A DNA stretch of 5,019 nt from JANNSW01 sp031431235 (GTDB lineage Bacteria > Pseudomonadota > Alphaproteobacteria > Rhizobiales > Hyphomicrobiaceae): NCBI GenBank assembly GCA_031431235.1, contig JANPDA010000248.1:1-5019 (forward strand), in the 5' to 3' direction. Numbering within the stretch: the first letter of the stretch is position 1; each line of letters starts with the position of its first letter. The notes below the pieces were generated by a model. It saw only the letters and a list, made by a program, of their open reading frames with translations. It searched no databases and was not told the origin of the DNA. A program made the translations under genes and the position numbers. Positions 1-5,019 of the stretch are shown in pieces.

Positions 1-1592
1 GAATCGATCGGGGGGTTCGTCACCTGCGCGAAGCTCTGCTTGAAATAGGTGTGCAGCGGCTTGGGCTTCGACGACAAGGCCGAGATCGGCGTGTCGTTGC
101 CCATCGAGCCGACCGCCTCCTGGCCGGTCTCGGCCATCGGCGCGAGCAGGAACTTCAAGCTCTCCTCGGTGTAGCCGAACGCCTGCTGGCGATCCAGCAG
201 CGAGACGTTGGTCTTGGGTGTCTTGGCGGCGACCTTGGGCAGGTCGGACACCTTGATCTGGGTGCGGTCGAGCCAGCCCTGGTAGGGGTGCTTGCCCGCG
301 AGCTCGGCCTTCAGCTCGTCGTCGGTGACGATCCGCCCCTTCTCGAGATCGATCAGCAGCATCTTGCCGGGCTGGAGGCGCCACTTCTTGACGATCTTGT
401 CCTCGGGCACGGCGAGCACGCCCGCTTCCGAGGAGAGGATCACCCGGTCATCGCTCGTCACCAGATAGCGCGCGGGCCTGAGACCATTCCTGTCGAGCGT
501 CGCGCCGATCTGCTTGCCATCGGAGAAGGCAATCGCAGCCGGTCCGTCCCAGGGCTCCATCAGGGCGGCGTGATACTCGTAGAAGGCACGGCGCTTGGCA
601 TCCATCAGCGGATTGCCGGCCCAGGCTTCCGGTATCAGCATCAACGCTGCGTGCGCGAGCGAATAGCCCCCCATCACCAGGAACTCGAGCGCATTGTCGA
701 AGCAGGCCGTGTCCGATTGCCCTTCGTAGGAGATTGGCCACAGACGAGAGATGTCCTTGCCAAACAGCGGCGAGGAGACGGAGGCCTGCCGCGCCGCCAT
801 CCAGTTGACGTTGCCGCGCAGCGTGTTGATCTCGCCATTGTGCGCGACCATGCGGTAGGGGTGCGCGAGCTTCCAGGAGGGGAAGGTGTTGGTCGAGAAG
901 CGCTGGTGGATGAGGGCCAGCGCCGAGGTGAGCCGGCCATCCTGCAGGTCGAGATAGTAGGACCTGAGCTGGTGCGACAGGAACATGCCCTTGTAGACGA
1001 GCGTGCGGCTCGACACCGAGACCGGATAGAAGCCGATGTCGCGCCCCTGCGTCTCGTCGTAGATGACATTCGAGATCACTTTGCGGATCAGGTAGAGCTT
1101 GCGCTCGAAGGCCACCTCGTCCTTCACGCTTTTTCCCCGGCCGATGATGACCTGGCGGTGCACCGGCTCGGTCTCGGCGACCGCTGCCGACAGCCCGCTG
1201 CCATCCACCGGCACGTCGCGCCAGCCCAGGCAAAGCTGGCCTTCCTGCAGGATGACGCGGCGAACGACGCCCTCGCAATGGATGCGGCGCGCCTTGTCGC
1301 GGGGCAGGAACATCTGGCCGACCGCATAGTGACCGGGCTCGGGCAGCTGGAGGCCGAGCTGCTTGCACTCCGCACTGATCAGCTCGTGGGGGATCTGGAT
1401 CAGGATGCCGGCGCCATCGCCCGCGTTCGGATCGGCGCCCACCGCACCGCGATGGGTGAGGTTGGTCAGGATGGCGAGCGCATCCTCGACGAGAGTGTGC
1501 GAGCGGCGCCCCTTCATGTCGACGATGAAGCCGACGCCACAGGCGTCGCGCTCGTGCCGCGGATCGTAGAGACCTTGCGCCTCGTTCGCCAT
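1..1592 (-). CDS. gltB: Glutamate synthase (GOGAT) large subunit, N-terminal part, cut by window edge
   Basis: GltB with GltD makes two glutamates from glutamine and 2-oxoglutarate using NADPH, in the cytoplasm (GS-GOGAT ammonium assimilation). I translated 530 codons by hand from the ATG at 1592 to the left edge without a stop. The family is usually about 1,500 residues, so roughly the first third is present. The class II glutaminase domain begins at Cys18 in ERDACGVGF; this Cys becomes the N-terminal nucleophile after a 17-residue propeptide is removed. Also visible are HRGAVGADP (48-56) with GDGAG (58-62), HQRFSTNTFPSW (229-240), HNGEINTLRGNVNW (251-264) with oxyanion-hole type Asn and Gly, and DRNGLRPARY (367-376). 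From about 495 the linker to the central domain starts. The start is supported by GGAG seven bases upstream and by the family N-terminus (GLYDPRHE). gltD and the FMN/Fe-S domains lie outside the window. The identification is secure. Confidence 0.97.
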   Translation of the reverse strand, partial: MANEAQGLYDPRHERDACGVGFIVDMKGRRSHTLVEDALAILTNLTHRGAVGADPNAGDGAGILIQIPHELISAECKQLGLQLPEPGHYAVGQMFLPRDKARRIHCEGVVRRVILQEGQLCLGWRDVPVDGSGLSAAVAETEPVHRQVIIGRGKSVKDEVAFERKLYLIRKVISNVIYDETQGRDIGFYPVSVSSRTLVYKGMFLSHQLRSYYLDLQDGRLTSALALIHQRFSTNTFPSWKLAHPYRMVAHNGEINTLRGNVNWMAARQASVSSPLFGKDISRLWPISYEGQSDTACFDNALEFLVMGGYSLAHAALMLIPEAWAGNPLMDAKRRAFYEYHAALMEPWDGPAAIAFSDGKQIGATLDRNGLRPARYLVTSDDRVILSSEAGVLAVPEDKIVKKWRLQPGKMLLIDLEKGRIVTDDELKAELAGKHPYQGWLDRTQIKVSDLPKVAAKTPKTNVSLLDRQQAFGYTEESLKFLLAPMAETGQEAVGSMGNDTPISALSSKPKPLHTYFKQSFAQVTNPPID

Positions 1593-1599
1593 GATCGGG

Positions 1600-1603
1600 C
1601 TCC
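1600..1603 (-). promoter_or_regulatory. Ribosome binding site of gltB
   Basis: On the minus strand this reads GGAG, followed by seven bases and the ATG at 1592. It supports that start over possible TTG or CTG codons further upstream in the same open frame. Confidence 0.6.
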
Positions 1604-1620
1604 GTCTTGCGAAAAAGGAC

Positions 1621-1649
1621 AGTATAGCTGACCTATCCGGCGCCAAGTT
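1621..1649 (-). promoter_or_regulatory. Candidate gltB promoter (good -10, poor -35)
   Basis: The minus strand reads TATACT at 1626-1621, a 5/6 match to the sigma-70 -10 box. It would give a leader of roughly 20 bases before gltB. The -35 is unclear: TTGGCG (1646-1641) is only 14 bases away, and at 17 bases the hexamer is AACTTG, which does not match. The position is right for a gltB promoter, but only the -10 is persuasive. An activator-dependent promoter would fit a weak -35. Confidence 0.35.
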
Positions 1650-1718
1650 GCCATAGTTCGCCTGGGGCGACAAGCGGGGGGAAATGTACCACGGAATGGC
1701 GGTTTGCGGCCGTGTGCC

Positions 1719-1733
1719 GTGCAGGTTCTGCAC
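1719..1733. repeat. Perfect short inverted repeat, possible operator
   Basis: GTGCAG at 1719-1724 and CTGCAC at 1728-1733 are exact reverse complements separated by GTT. It lies in the divergent region between gltB and higA, about 126 bases before the higA start and just left of the REP pair. HigA-type antitoxins bind short palindromes in their own promoters, so it is a candidate operator. A six-base arm in GC-rich DNA can also arise by chance. Confidence 0.3.
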
Positions 1734-1749
1734 AAGGCCCGCCGCGCGC

Positions 1750-1783
1750 GTAGGGTGCGATAGGCCGCAGGCCGTATCGCACC
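1750..1783 (+). repeat. REP unit 1 (GTAG head plus hairpin)
   Basis: GTAG occupies 1750-1753. The stem arms are 1754-1766 and 1770-1783, with a three-base GCA loop (1767-1769) and an unpaired G at 1774. The outer stem is GGTGCGAT against ATCGCACC. Confidence 0.7.
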
Positions 1784-1808
1784 GTTATCCGCCCCTATGT
1801 TTGCCAAT

Positions 1809-1842
1809 GGCGGGATACGGCCTGCGGCCTATCCCGCCCTAC
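1809..1842 (-). repeat. REP unit 2, inverted copy
   Basis: Read on the minus strand from 1842, this begins GTAG and then forms the same bulged hairpin with loop GCA. The outer stem is GGCGGGAT against ATCCCGCC. It differs from unit 1 at four positions that make up two paired sites. Its edge is three bases from the higA ribosome binding site. Confidence 0.7.
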
Positions 1843-1845
1843 CCC

Positions 1846-1852
1846 GGTGGAG
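1846..1852 (+). promoter_or_regulatory. Ribosome binding site of higA-like gene
   Basis: GGTGGAG is followed by seven bases and the ATG at 1860. It fixes that start and argues against the in-frame ATG at 1797, which would translate through REP unit 2. Confidence 0.6.
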
Positions 1853-1859
1853 CCAAGCC

Positions 1860-2165
1860 ATGCCCATGAAAAACCCCGCCCATCCCGGCCTCATCATCCG
1901 GGATGCCGTGATCGAGCCGCTGGGGCTCTCGGTGACGGAGACCGCCCTTGCGCTCGGCGTCGCGCGGCCGACGCTCTCCAAGCTCCTCAACGGCAAGGCC
2001 GGCCTTTCGGCCGAGATGGCGCTGCGGATCGAGAAGGCCTTCGGGCCGAAGATGGATCATCTGCTGCGGATGCAGCTCGCCTACGACACGGCGCAGGTCC
2101 GCATGCGCGAGGGCGAGATCAAGGTGAAACGCCACAAGGCCGTCCGGCAAGCGCAACCAACCTGA
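1860..2165 (+). CDS. higA: HigA family XRE-type antitoxin, apparently without a toxin partner
   Basis: A 101-residue DNA-binding antitoxin of the HigA (antidote) family. In complete modules HigA binds and neutralises the mRNA-cleaving HigB toxin and represses the shared promoter. The family opening PAHPGLIIRD is at 7-15. A helix-turn-helix follows at about 24-45, with SVTETALALGVARPTLSKLL, NGKAGLS and AEMALRIEKAFG. The C-terminal helix holds LLRMQLAYDTAQ (68-79), and the tail is Lys/Arg-rich. ATG 1860 is chosen for its GGTGGAG site and because family members start close to this PAHPG block; Met3 (1866) is an alternative. HigB normally lies directly upstream, but that space holds the REP pair and gltB is divergent. 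The gene ends 104 bases before grxC. Family is confident; that it works as an antitoxin here is not shown, and a stand-alone regulator is equally possible. Confidence 0.9.
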   Translation: MPMKNPAHPGLIIRDAVIEPLGLSVTETALALGVARPTLSKLLNGKAGLSAEMALRIEKAFGPKMDHLLRMQLAYDTAQVRMREGEIKVKRHKAVRQAQPT

Positions 2166-2269
2166 TCGCCACACCCCGTTCGCCAACCTCGCCTGTGCCG
2201 TTTGCGAAGCGTGGCTCCGATCCTGTAAGCTTGTGCCCAGACGAATGATTTGCGCGCACTGCGAGCCCC

Positions 2270-2527
2270 ATGCCCAAGATCACCATCTACACGACCCCGC
2301 TCTGCCCCTACTGCCACGCCGCCAAGGCGCTGCTGAAGCGCAAACGGGCGGTTTTCGAGGAGATCGACGTATCGCGCGATTCGAGCCTGCGTGCGGCGAT
2401 GCGCGAGCGGGCGAACGGGCGCCAGACCGTGCCGCAGATCTTCATCGGCGACCGGCACGTGGGAGGCTGCGACGACCTCCACGCCCTCGACCGGCAGGGC
2501 GGGCTCGACCCGCTGCTGGCAGGCTGA
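2270..2527 (+). CDS. grxC: Glutaredoxin 3 (dithiol glutaredoxin)
   Basis: An 85-residue cytoplasmic thioredoxin-fold oxidoreductase that reduces disulfides and glutathionylated proteins with glutathione. The dithiol active site CPYC is at 12-15. The cis-proline motif TVP is at 53-55, within RQTVPQIFIG. The glutathione-binding GGCDDL is at 65-70 and carries the extra Cys67 found in E. coli Grx3. The ending ALDRQGGLDPLL is also close to the E. coli protein as I recall it. Length is normal. The ribosome binding site is weak (GCGAG four bases before ATG), but no other start gives the correct beta-strand KITIYTT. It is first in a plus-strand array and only four bases separate its stop from the amidase start, so co-transcription is likely. 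No convincing promoter was found in the 104 bases upstream. Confidence 0.96.
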   Translation: MPKITIYTTPLCPYCHAAKALLKRKRAVFEEIDVSRDSSLRAAMRERANGRQTVPQIFIGDRHVGGCDDLHALDRQGGLDPLLAG

Positions 2528-2531
2528 CCAG

Positions 2532-3398
2532 ATGACCACGGACCGGCGCTTCAAGGCAGCACTCGTGCAGCTCCGCTCGGGCCGCTCGCTCGAGGCCAAT
2601 CTGGCGGAGGCCGAGCGTTTGGTGCGCGAGGCGGCTGCTGCCGGCGCCCACTACATCCAGACGCCGGAGAACACCGGGATCATGGAGCTGGACCGGGCGT
2701 TGCTGTTCGCGGCGGTGGCTCCTGGACGGATCGAGCCGGCAGTCGCGCGGTTGCGAGCGCTCGCCAAGAACCTCGGCGTCTGGCTGCACATCGGCTCGCT
2801 GGCGCTCCAGGTCGCGGAGGGCAAGCTCGCCAACCGCTCGTTGCTGATCGCGCCCGACGGCCGGATCGCTGCCAGCTACGACAAGATCCACATGTTCGAC
2901 GTCGATCTGGCAGGCGGTGAGCGCTATCGCGAATCCGAGCGCTTCGAGCCGGGCACGACCGCAGTCGTCTGCACGACGCCGTTCGCCAGCATCGGCCTCA
3001 CCATCTGCTACGACCTCCGCTTCCCGGCCCTCTACCGCACCCTGGCCGAGGCCGGCGCCGAGATCATCGCCGTACCCTCCGCCTTCACCCGCCAGACCGG
3101 CGAGGCGCATTGGGACGTCCTGCTGCGCGCCCGCGCGATCGAAACTGGCTGCTACGTGCTGGCGGCGGCCCAAGGCGGGCGCCACCAGAACGGCCGGGAA
3201 ACACACGGCCACTCGATCGCCATCTCACCCTGGGGCGAGGTGCTGGCGCAAGCGGGCAGCGAGCCCGGGGTGATCCTGGCCGAGATCGACCTGGCGGCCG
3301 TCCGTGCAGCTCGCCAGAAGATCCCAGCGCTGGAGCACGCCCGCCCGTTCACCGTGGTGCGCCATGGGCAAGCCGAAACCTCGGGGGCCGCATCGTGA
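2532..3398 (+). CDS. Nit1-type carbon-nitrogen hydrolase, probable deaminated glutathione amidase
   Basis: A 288-residue cytoplasmic nitrilase-superfamily hydrolase. The catalytic triad is complete: Glu46 in TPEN (44-47), Lys118 in YDKIHMFDVD (116-125) and Cys159 in TICYDLRFP (157-165). The block DKIHMFDVD followed by GGERYRES (128-135) is characteristic of the Nit1/YbeM branch. Known members hydrolyse the amide of deaminated glutathione, a side product of transaminases acting on glutathione, to 2-oxoglutarate and Cys-Gly. Further conserved parts are PSAFTRQTGEAHWDVLLRARAIE (182-204), the ISPWGEVL block (231-238) and IPALEHARPF (264-273). The ATG at 2532 is preferred because family homology begins at FKAALVQL; the same frame is open upstream only as grxC in another frame. 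It lies four bases after grxC and overlaps the next gene by GTGA. Substrate assignment is by subfamily motif and the glutaredoxin neighbour; the general C-N hydrolase call is certain. Confidence 0.92.
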   Translation: MTTDRRFKAALVQLRSGRSLEANLAEAERLVREAAAAGAHYIQTPENTGIMELDRALLFAAVAPGRIEPAVARLRALAKNLGVWLHIGSLALQVAEGKLANRSLLIAPDGRIAASYDKIHMFDVDLAGGERYRESERFEPGTTAVVCTTPFASIGLTICYDLRFPALYRTLAEAGAEIIAVPSAFTRQTGEAHWDVLLRARAIETGCYVLAAAQGGRHQNGRETHGHSIAISPWGEVLAQAGSEPGVILAEIDLAAVRAARQKIPALEHARPFTVVRHGQAETSGAAS

Positions 3399-3856
3399 TC
3401 AGATACGCGCTCAAGTGCTCGACCGGCCATGAGTTCGAAGCTTGGTTCCGCTCGAGCGCCGCCTATGACGAGCAGGAAGCCAGGGGCCTCGTCGCTTGTG
3501 CAGTGTGCGGTTCGGAGAAGGTCACGAAGGCGCTGATGGCCCCGAGCGTGCGCACGAGCGAAACGAGAATGCCTGTGCCGGCTGGCCCATCGACCGAGTC
3601 GCTGCCTGCGCCCCAGCCCGCCGCAGCCCACGTGCCGCGCGAGGTGGTCGAGCTGATGCGCCGCGTCCGCGATCATGTGCGCGAGCACGCCGAGTATGTG
3701 GGCGACAAGTTCGCCGACGAGGCCCGCAAGATCCACTACGACGAGGCCGAGCACCGCGGCATCTATGGCGAGGCGACACCCGAGGAAGCGCGCGCACTCG
3801 CCGAGGAAGGCATCGACGTCCATCAATTGCCGGTCCTGCCGGAGGACAAGAACTGA
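3395..3856 (+). CDS. DUF1178 family protein, zinc-ribbon-like, function unknown
   Basis: A 153-residue protein of the DUF1178 family, common in Alpha- and Betaproteobacteria and without known function. The N-terminus IRYALKCSTGHEFEAWF, with Cys8 and His12, plus CAVC (35-38), gives a Cys/His set that could hold zinc. ALMAPSV (46-52) follows, then a Pro/Ala-rich linker (about 58-80). The C-terminal helical part has VGDKFADEARKIHYDE (102-117), IYGEATPEEA (123-132) and the ending LPVLPEDKN. The start is GTG at 3395, fixed by the family N-terminus MIRYALKC; it overlaps the amidase stop TGA at 3396, so translational coupling is likely. GGGGG at 3383-3387 may serve as a poor ribosome binding site. 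The transporter follows after 13 bases. Zinc binding is inferred only from residue spacing. No signal peptide or membrane segment is seen. Confidence 0.9.
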   Translation: MIRYALKCSTGHEFEAWFRSSAAYDEQEARGLVACAVCGSEKVTKALMAPSVRTSETRMPVPAGPSTESLPAPQPAAAHVPREVVELMRRVRDHVREHAEYVGDKFADEARKIHYDEAEHRGIYGEATPEEARALAEEGIDVHQLPVLPEDKN

Positions 3857-3869
3857 AGCGGCGTGTGGC

Positions 3870-4760
3870 ATGACGCGCGAGGCGAACGAGACGCTGCCCG
3901 ATCGGCAGCCCACGCAGGGCATCCTGCTGATGGTCGCGGCCATGGTGGTGCTGCCCTATGTGGATACCACCGCGAAGCTGCTCTCGGATGATTTTCACAT
4001 CCTCCAGATCGCCTGGGGCCGCTATGCCTGCCAGAGCGTGTTTGCCATTCCGATTGCGCTCAGGCTCTACGGCATCCGGGGTTTCTGGCCGGCGAAGCCC
4101 GGCCTTCAGGTGTTTCGCGCCTGGCTGCTGCCCACGTCGAACATCCTCTACTTCGCGGCTCTGCCATTCCTGCCGCTCGCCGAAGCGCTCGCCATCTTCT
4201 TCATCTTCCCCTTTTTCGTGACGGCGATGGCGCCGGTGCTGCTTGGCGAGCGTGTCGGTCCTTGGCGCTGGACCGCGGTCGTCGTCGGCTTCCTCGGCGT
4301 CCTCTGCATCGTGCGCCCGGGCTTCCAGGCGCTCTCGCCGGGCGTCCTGCTCGCGGTCGGGTCGGCTGCCGCCTTCGCGTTCTACGCGATCGCGACGCGC
4401 CGGCTCGCGGGCGCCGATCCGGCGTTCCTCACGCAAACCATCACCTGCATCCTCGCAACCATCGTGCTCTCGCTCGCGATGCCGTTCCTCTGGGTCGAGC
4501 CCAAGCTCACGGACTGGCTCCTGTTCCTCGCGCTCGGACTCTCCGGCGGCATCGGCCACCTGCTCGTCACCATGGCCTACGAGCACATCGACGCAACCGC
4601 GATCGCCCCCTTGAGCTACCTCGAGATGGTGAGCACGGTCATTCTCGGCTACCTCGTGTTCGGGGAATTCCCCGTGCTCGCGACCTGGGCCGGCATCGCC
4701 TTGATCTGCGCCAGCGGCATCGTGATCGCGTGGAGGGAGACGGTGCGGAGGCGGGGCTAG
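3870..4760 (+). CDS. DMT superfamily (EamA) transporter, substrate unknown
   Basis: A 296-residue inner-membrane protein with about ten hydrophobic segments arranged as two EamA repeats, roughly 17-148 and 157-289. This is the usual size for drug/metabolite transporters. The first repeat has PYVDTTAKLL (29-38), ILQIAWGRY (44-52) and a long stretch around PLAEALAIFFIFPFFV (102-117), then LLGERVGPWRW (124-134) and GFLGVLCIVRPG (140-151). The second repeat mirrors it, with AYEHIDATAIAPLSYLEMV (236-254), GYLVFGEFP (260-268) and the closing WAGIALICASGIVIAWRE. The C-terminus is basic (RRRG), so cytoplasmic by the positive-inside rule. The ATG at 3870 precedes a short polar leader before segment one; the ribosome site is weak. 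It is last in the array, 13 bases after DUF1178, and is followed by a palindromic element. The DMT family moves metabolites, amino acids or drugs; nothing here indicates which. Confidence 0.92.
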   Translation: MTREANETLPDRQPTQGILLMVAAMVVLPYVDTTAKLLSDDFHILQIAWGRYACQSVFAIPIALRLYGIRGFWPAKPGLQVFRAWLLPTSNILYFAALPFLPLAEALAIFFIFPFFVTAMAPVLLGERVGPWRWTAVVVGFLGVLCIVRPGFQALSPGVLLAVGSAAAFAFYAIATRRLAGADPAFLTQTITCILATIVLSLAMPFLWVEPKLTDWLLFLALGLSGGIGHLLVTMAYEHIDATAIAPLSYLEMVSTVILGYLVFGEFPVLATWAGIALICASGIVIAWRETVRRRG

Positions 4761-4783
4761 TGTTGTGACTCATACATTTGGTA

Positions 4784-4877
4784 CCCGTCTTCCCGGCGGC
4801 GCGAAGCGCCAGCCGGGACCCAGGAGTTCCGGGCTCTGGGCCCCGGGTAGCCGCTGCGCGGCTCCCGGGGAAACGGG
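4784..4877. repeat. Composite inverted-repeat element with three nested hairpins
   Basis: Outer ends CCCGT (4784-4788) and ACGGG (4873-4877) pair. Inside lie three hairpins. Hairpin A (4792-4817) has arms CCCGGCGGCGC and GCGCCAGCCGGG, loop GAA and one bulged A (4811). The middle one has arms CCCAGGAG (4819-4826) and CTCTGGG (4834-4840), with one bulge. Hairpin B (4841-4870) has arms CCCCGGG-T-AGCCGC and GCGGCTCCCGGGG, loop TGC and bulged T (4848). Read on opposite strands, halves A and B share the plan CCCGT, bulged hairpin, CCCAG, so this looks like an inverted pair of related palindromes. It starts 24 bases after the transporter stop. It could halt or stabilise that transcript, but no T-tract follows on either side, so I do not call a rho-independent terminator. 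Confidence 0.65.
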
Positions 4878-5019
4878 AATCGAATGAATGCGCCGGAACA
4901 CTAGGGACGAGAACGGACGTATCCGCTTCTGGGATTCGCCCTCACTCCCCCTTACCCCCTCCCCGCTCACCGCATTCACCATCGCCTCACCGATCTATCC
5001 GCGCCGACTTCCCCGCCCC
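4878..5019. other. Right-hand non-coding stretch
   Basis: No supported gene is seen between the palindromic element and the window edge. It contains a C-rich plus-strand tract at 4939-4964 with four C-runs. The small minus-strand open frame crossing 4770-4982 reads through the repeat element and shows no recognisable protein pattern. Confidence 0.5.

Larger units (their letters stand above)
1750..1842. repeat. REPIN-like doublet: two inverted REP palindromes
   Basis: Two 34-bp palindromic units face each other across a 25-base spacer (1784-1808). The left unit (1750-1783) starts with GTAG, then stem GGTGCGATAGGCC, loop GCA, and a returning arm ending in GTATCGCACC with one bulged G at 1774. 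The right unit (1809-1842) is the same element on the other strand, with its GTAG read from 1842 back to 1839, a GGCGGGAT/ATCCCGCC stem and the same bulge. The two match at 30 of 34 positions when both are read from GTAG. A GTAG head next to an imperfect hairpin is typical of REPs mobilised by RAYT (REP-associated tyrosine) transposases, and an inverted pair is the REPIN arrangement. No RAYT gene is in the window. Family membership is inference until further genomic copies are counted. Confidence 0.75.

Noticed and set aside
448..1368. 306-residue minus-strand open frame
   Set aside because: Frame-shifted shadow inside gltB; the true frame carries the catalytic Cys and all glutaminase motifs.
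51..1631. 526-residue open frame on the plus strand
   Set aside because: It is antisense to gltB over nearly its whole length, rich in Arg, Asp, Gly and Leu without a recognisable domain. The minus strand gives an unambiguous GltB.
1514..1807. 97-residue minus-strand open frame across the gltB start
   Set aside because: It overlaps the start of gltB out of frame and runs through REP unit 1; no protein pattern is visible.
1797..1859. In-frame upstream ATG extending the HigA protein by 21 residues
   Set aside because: The extension translates REP unit 2, has no family similarity, and the ribosome binding site sits before the ATG at 1860.
2202..2229. Possible grxC promoter: TTGCGA, 16-base spacer, TGTAAG
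   Set aside because: Each hexamer matches consensus at only 4 of 6 positions; such matches are frequent by chance, so it was not listed as a feature.
3522..4586. 354-residue minus-strand open frame
   Set aside because: Antisense to DUF1178 and the transporter; the extreme Glu/Arg/Asp composition is that of an antisense frame in GC-rich DNA.
4784..4877. Rho-independent terminator after the transporter gene
   Set aside because: Hairpins are strong but no T-run follows on either strand, and the paired-palindrome plan is better explained as a repeat element.
4770..4982. 70-residue minus-strand open frame at the right end
   Set aside because: Most of it is the palindromic element; there is no credible ribosome site or family motif.

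Overview
The window is GC-rich bacterial chromosome. Gene content, codon use and the order grxC, nitrilase, DUF1178, DMT transporter point to an alphaproteobacterium, probably a Rhizobiales-like lineage. I cannot place it to genus. No rRNA, tRNA, CRISPR array, phage gene or transposase gene is visible.

Layout. Positions 1-1592 (minus strand) hold the 5' third of gltB, the glutamate synthase large subunit, cut by the left edge. Positions 1593-1859 are a divergent intergenic region with a probable gltB -10 box, a short perfect inverted repeat, and a 93-bp pair of inverted REP palindromes (a REPIN-like doublet) at 1750-1842. Next comes a solitary HigA-type antitoxin (1860-2165) with no adjacent toxin. 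From 2270 a tight four-gene plus-strand array follows: glutaredoxin 3 (2270-2527), a Nit1-type amidase (2532-3398), a DUF1178 zinc-ribbon-like protein (3395-3856) and a DMT/EamA transporter (3870-4760). Positions 4761-5019 carry no convincing gene. They contain a second composite element of nested imperfect palindromes (4784-4877) and a C-rich tract (4939-4964) whose complement fits a G-quadruplex pattern.

How the genes fit together. Glutaredoxin 3 uses glutathione as reductant, and Nit1-type amidases clear deaminated glutathione, so grxC and the amidase plausibly share glutathione maintenance. DUF1178 is translationally coupled to the amidase (GTGA overlap) but has no known function. The transporter substrate is unknown. 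gltB belongs to ammonium assimilation and is transcribed away from the rest.

The protein-coding content is ordinary. The most interesting material is non-coding: two unrelated palindrome-pair elements. In the first, both differing base pairs between the two copies are compensated, and it ends just before the ribosome binding site of the orphan antitoxin. I see no strong evidence for a wholly new multi-gene system.
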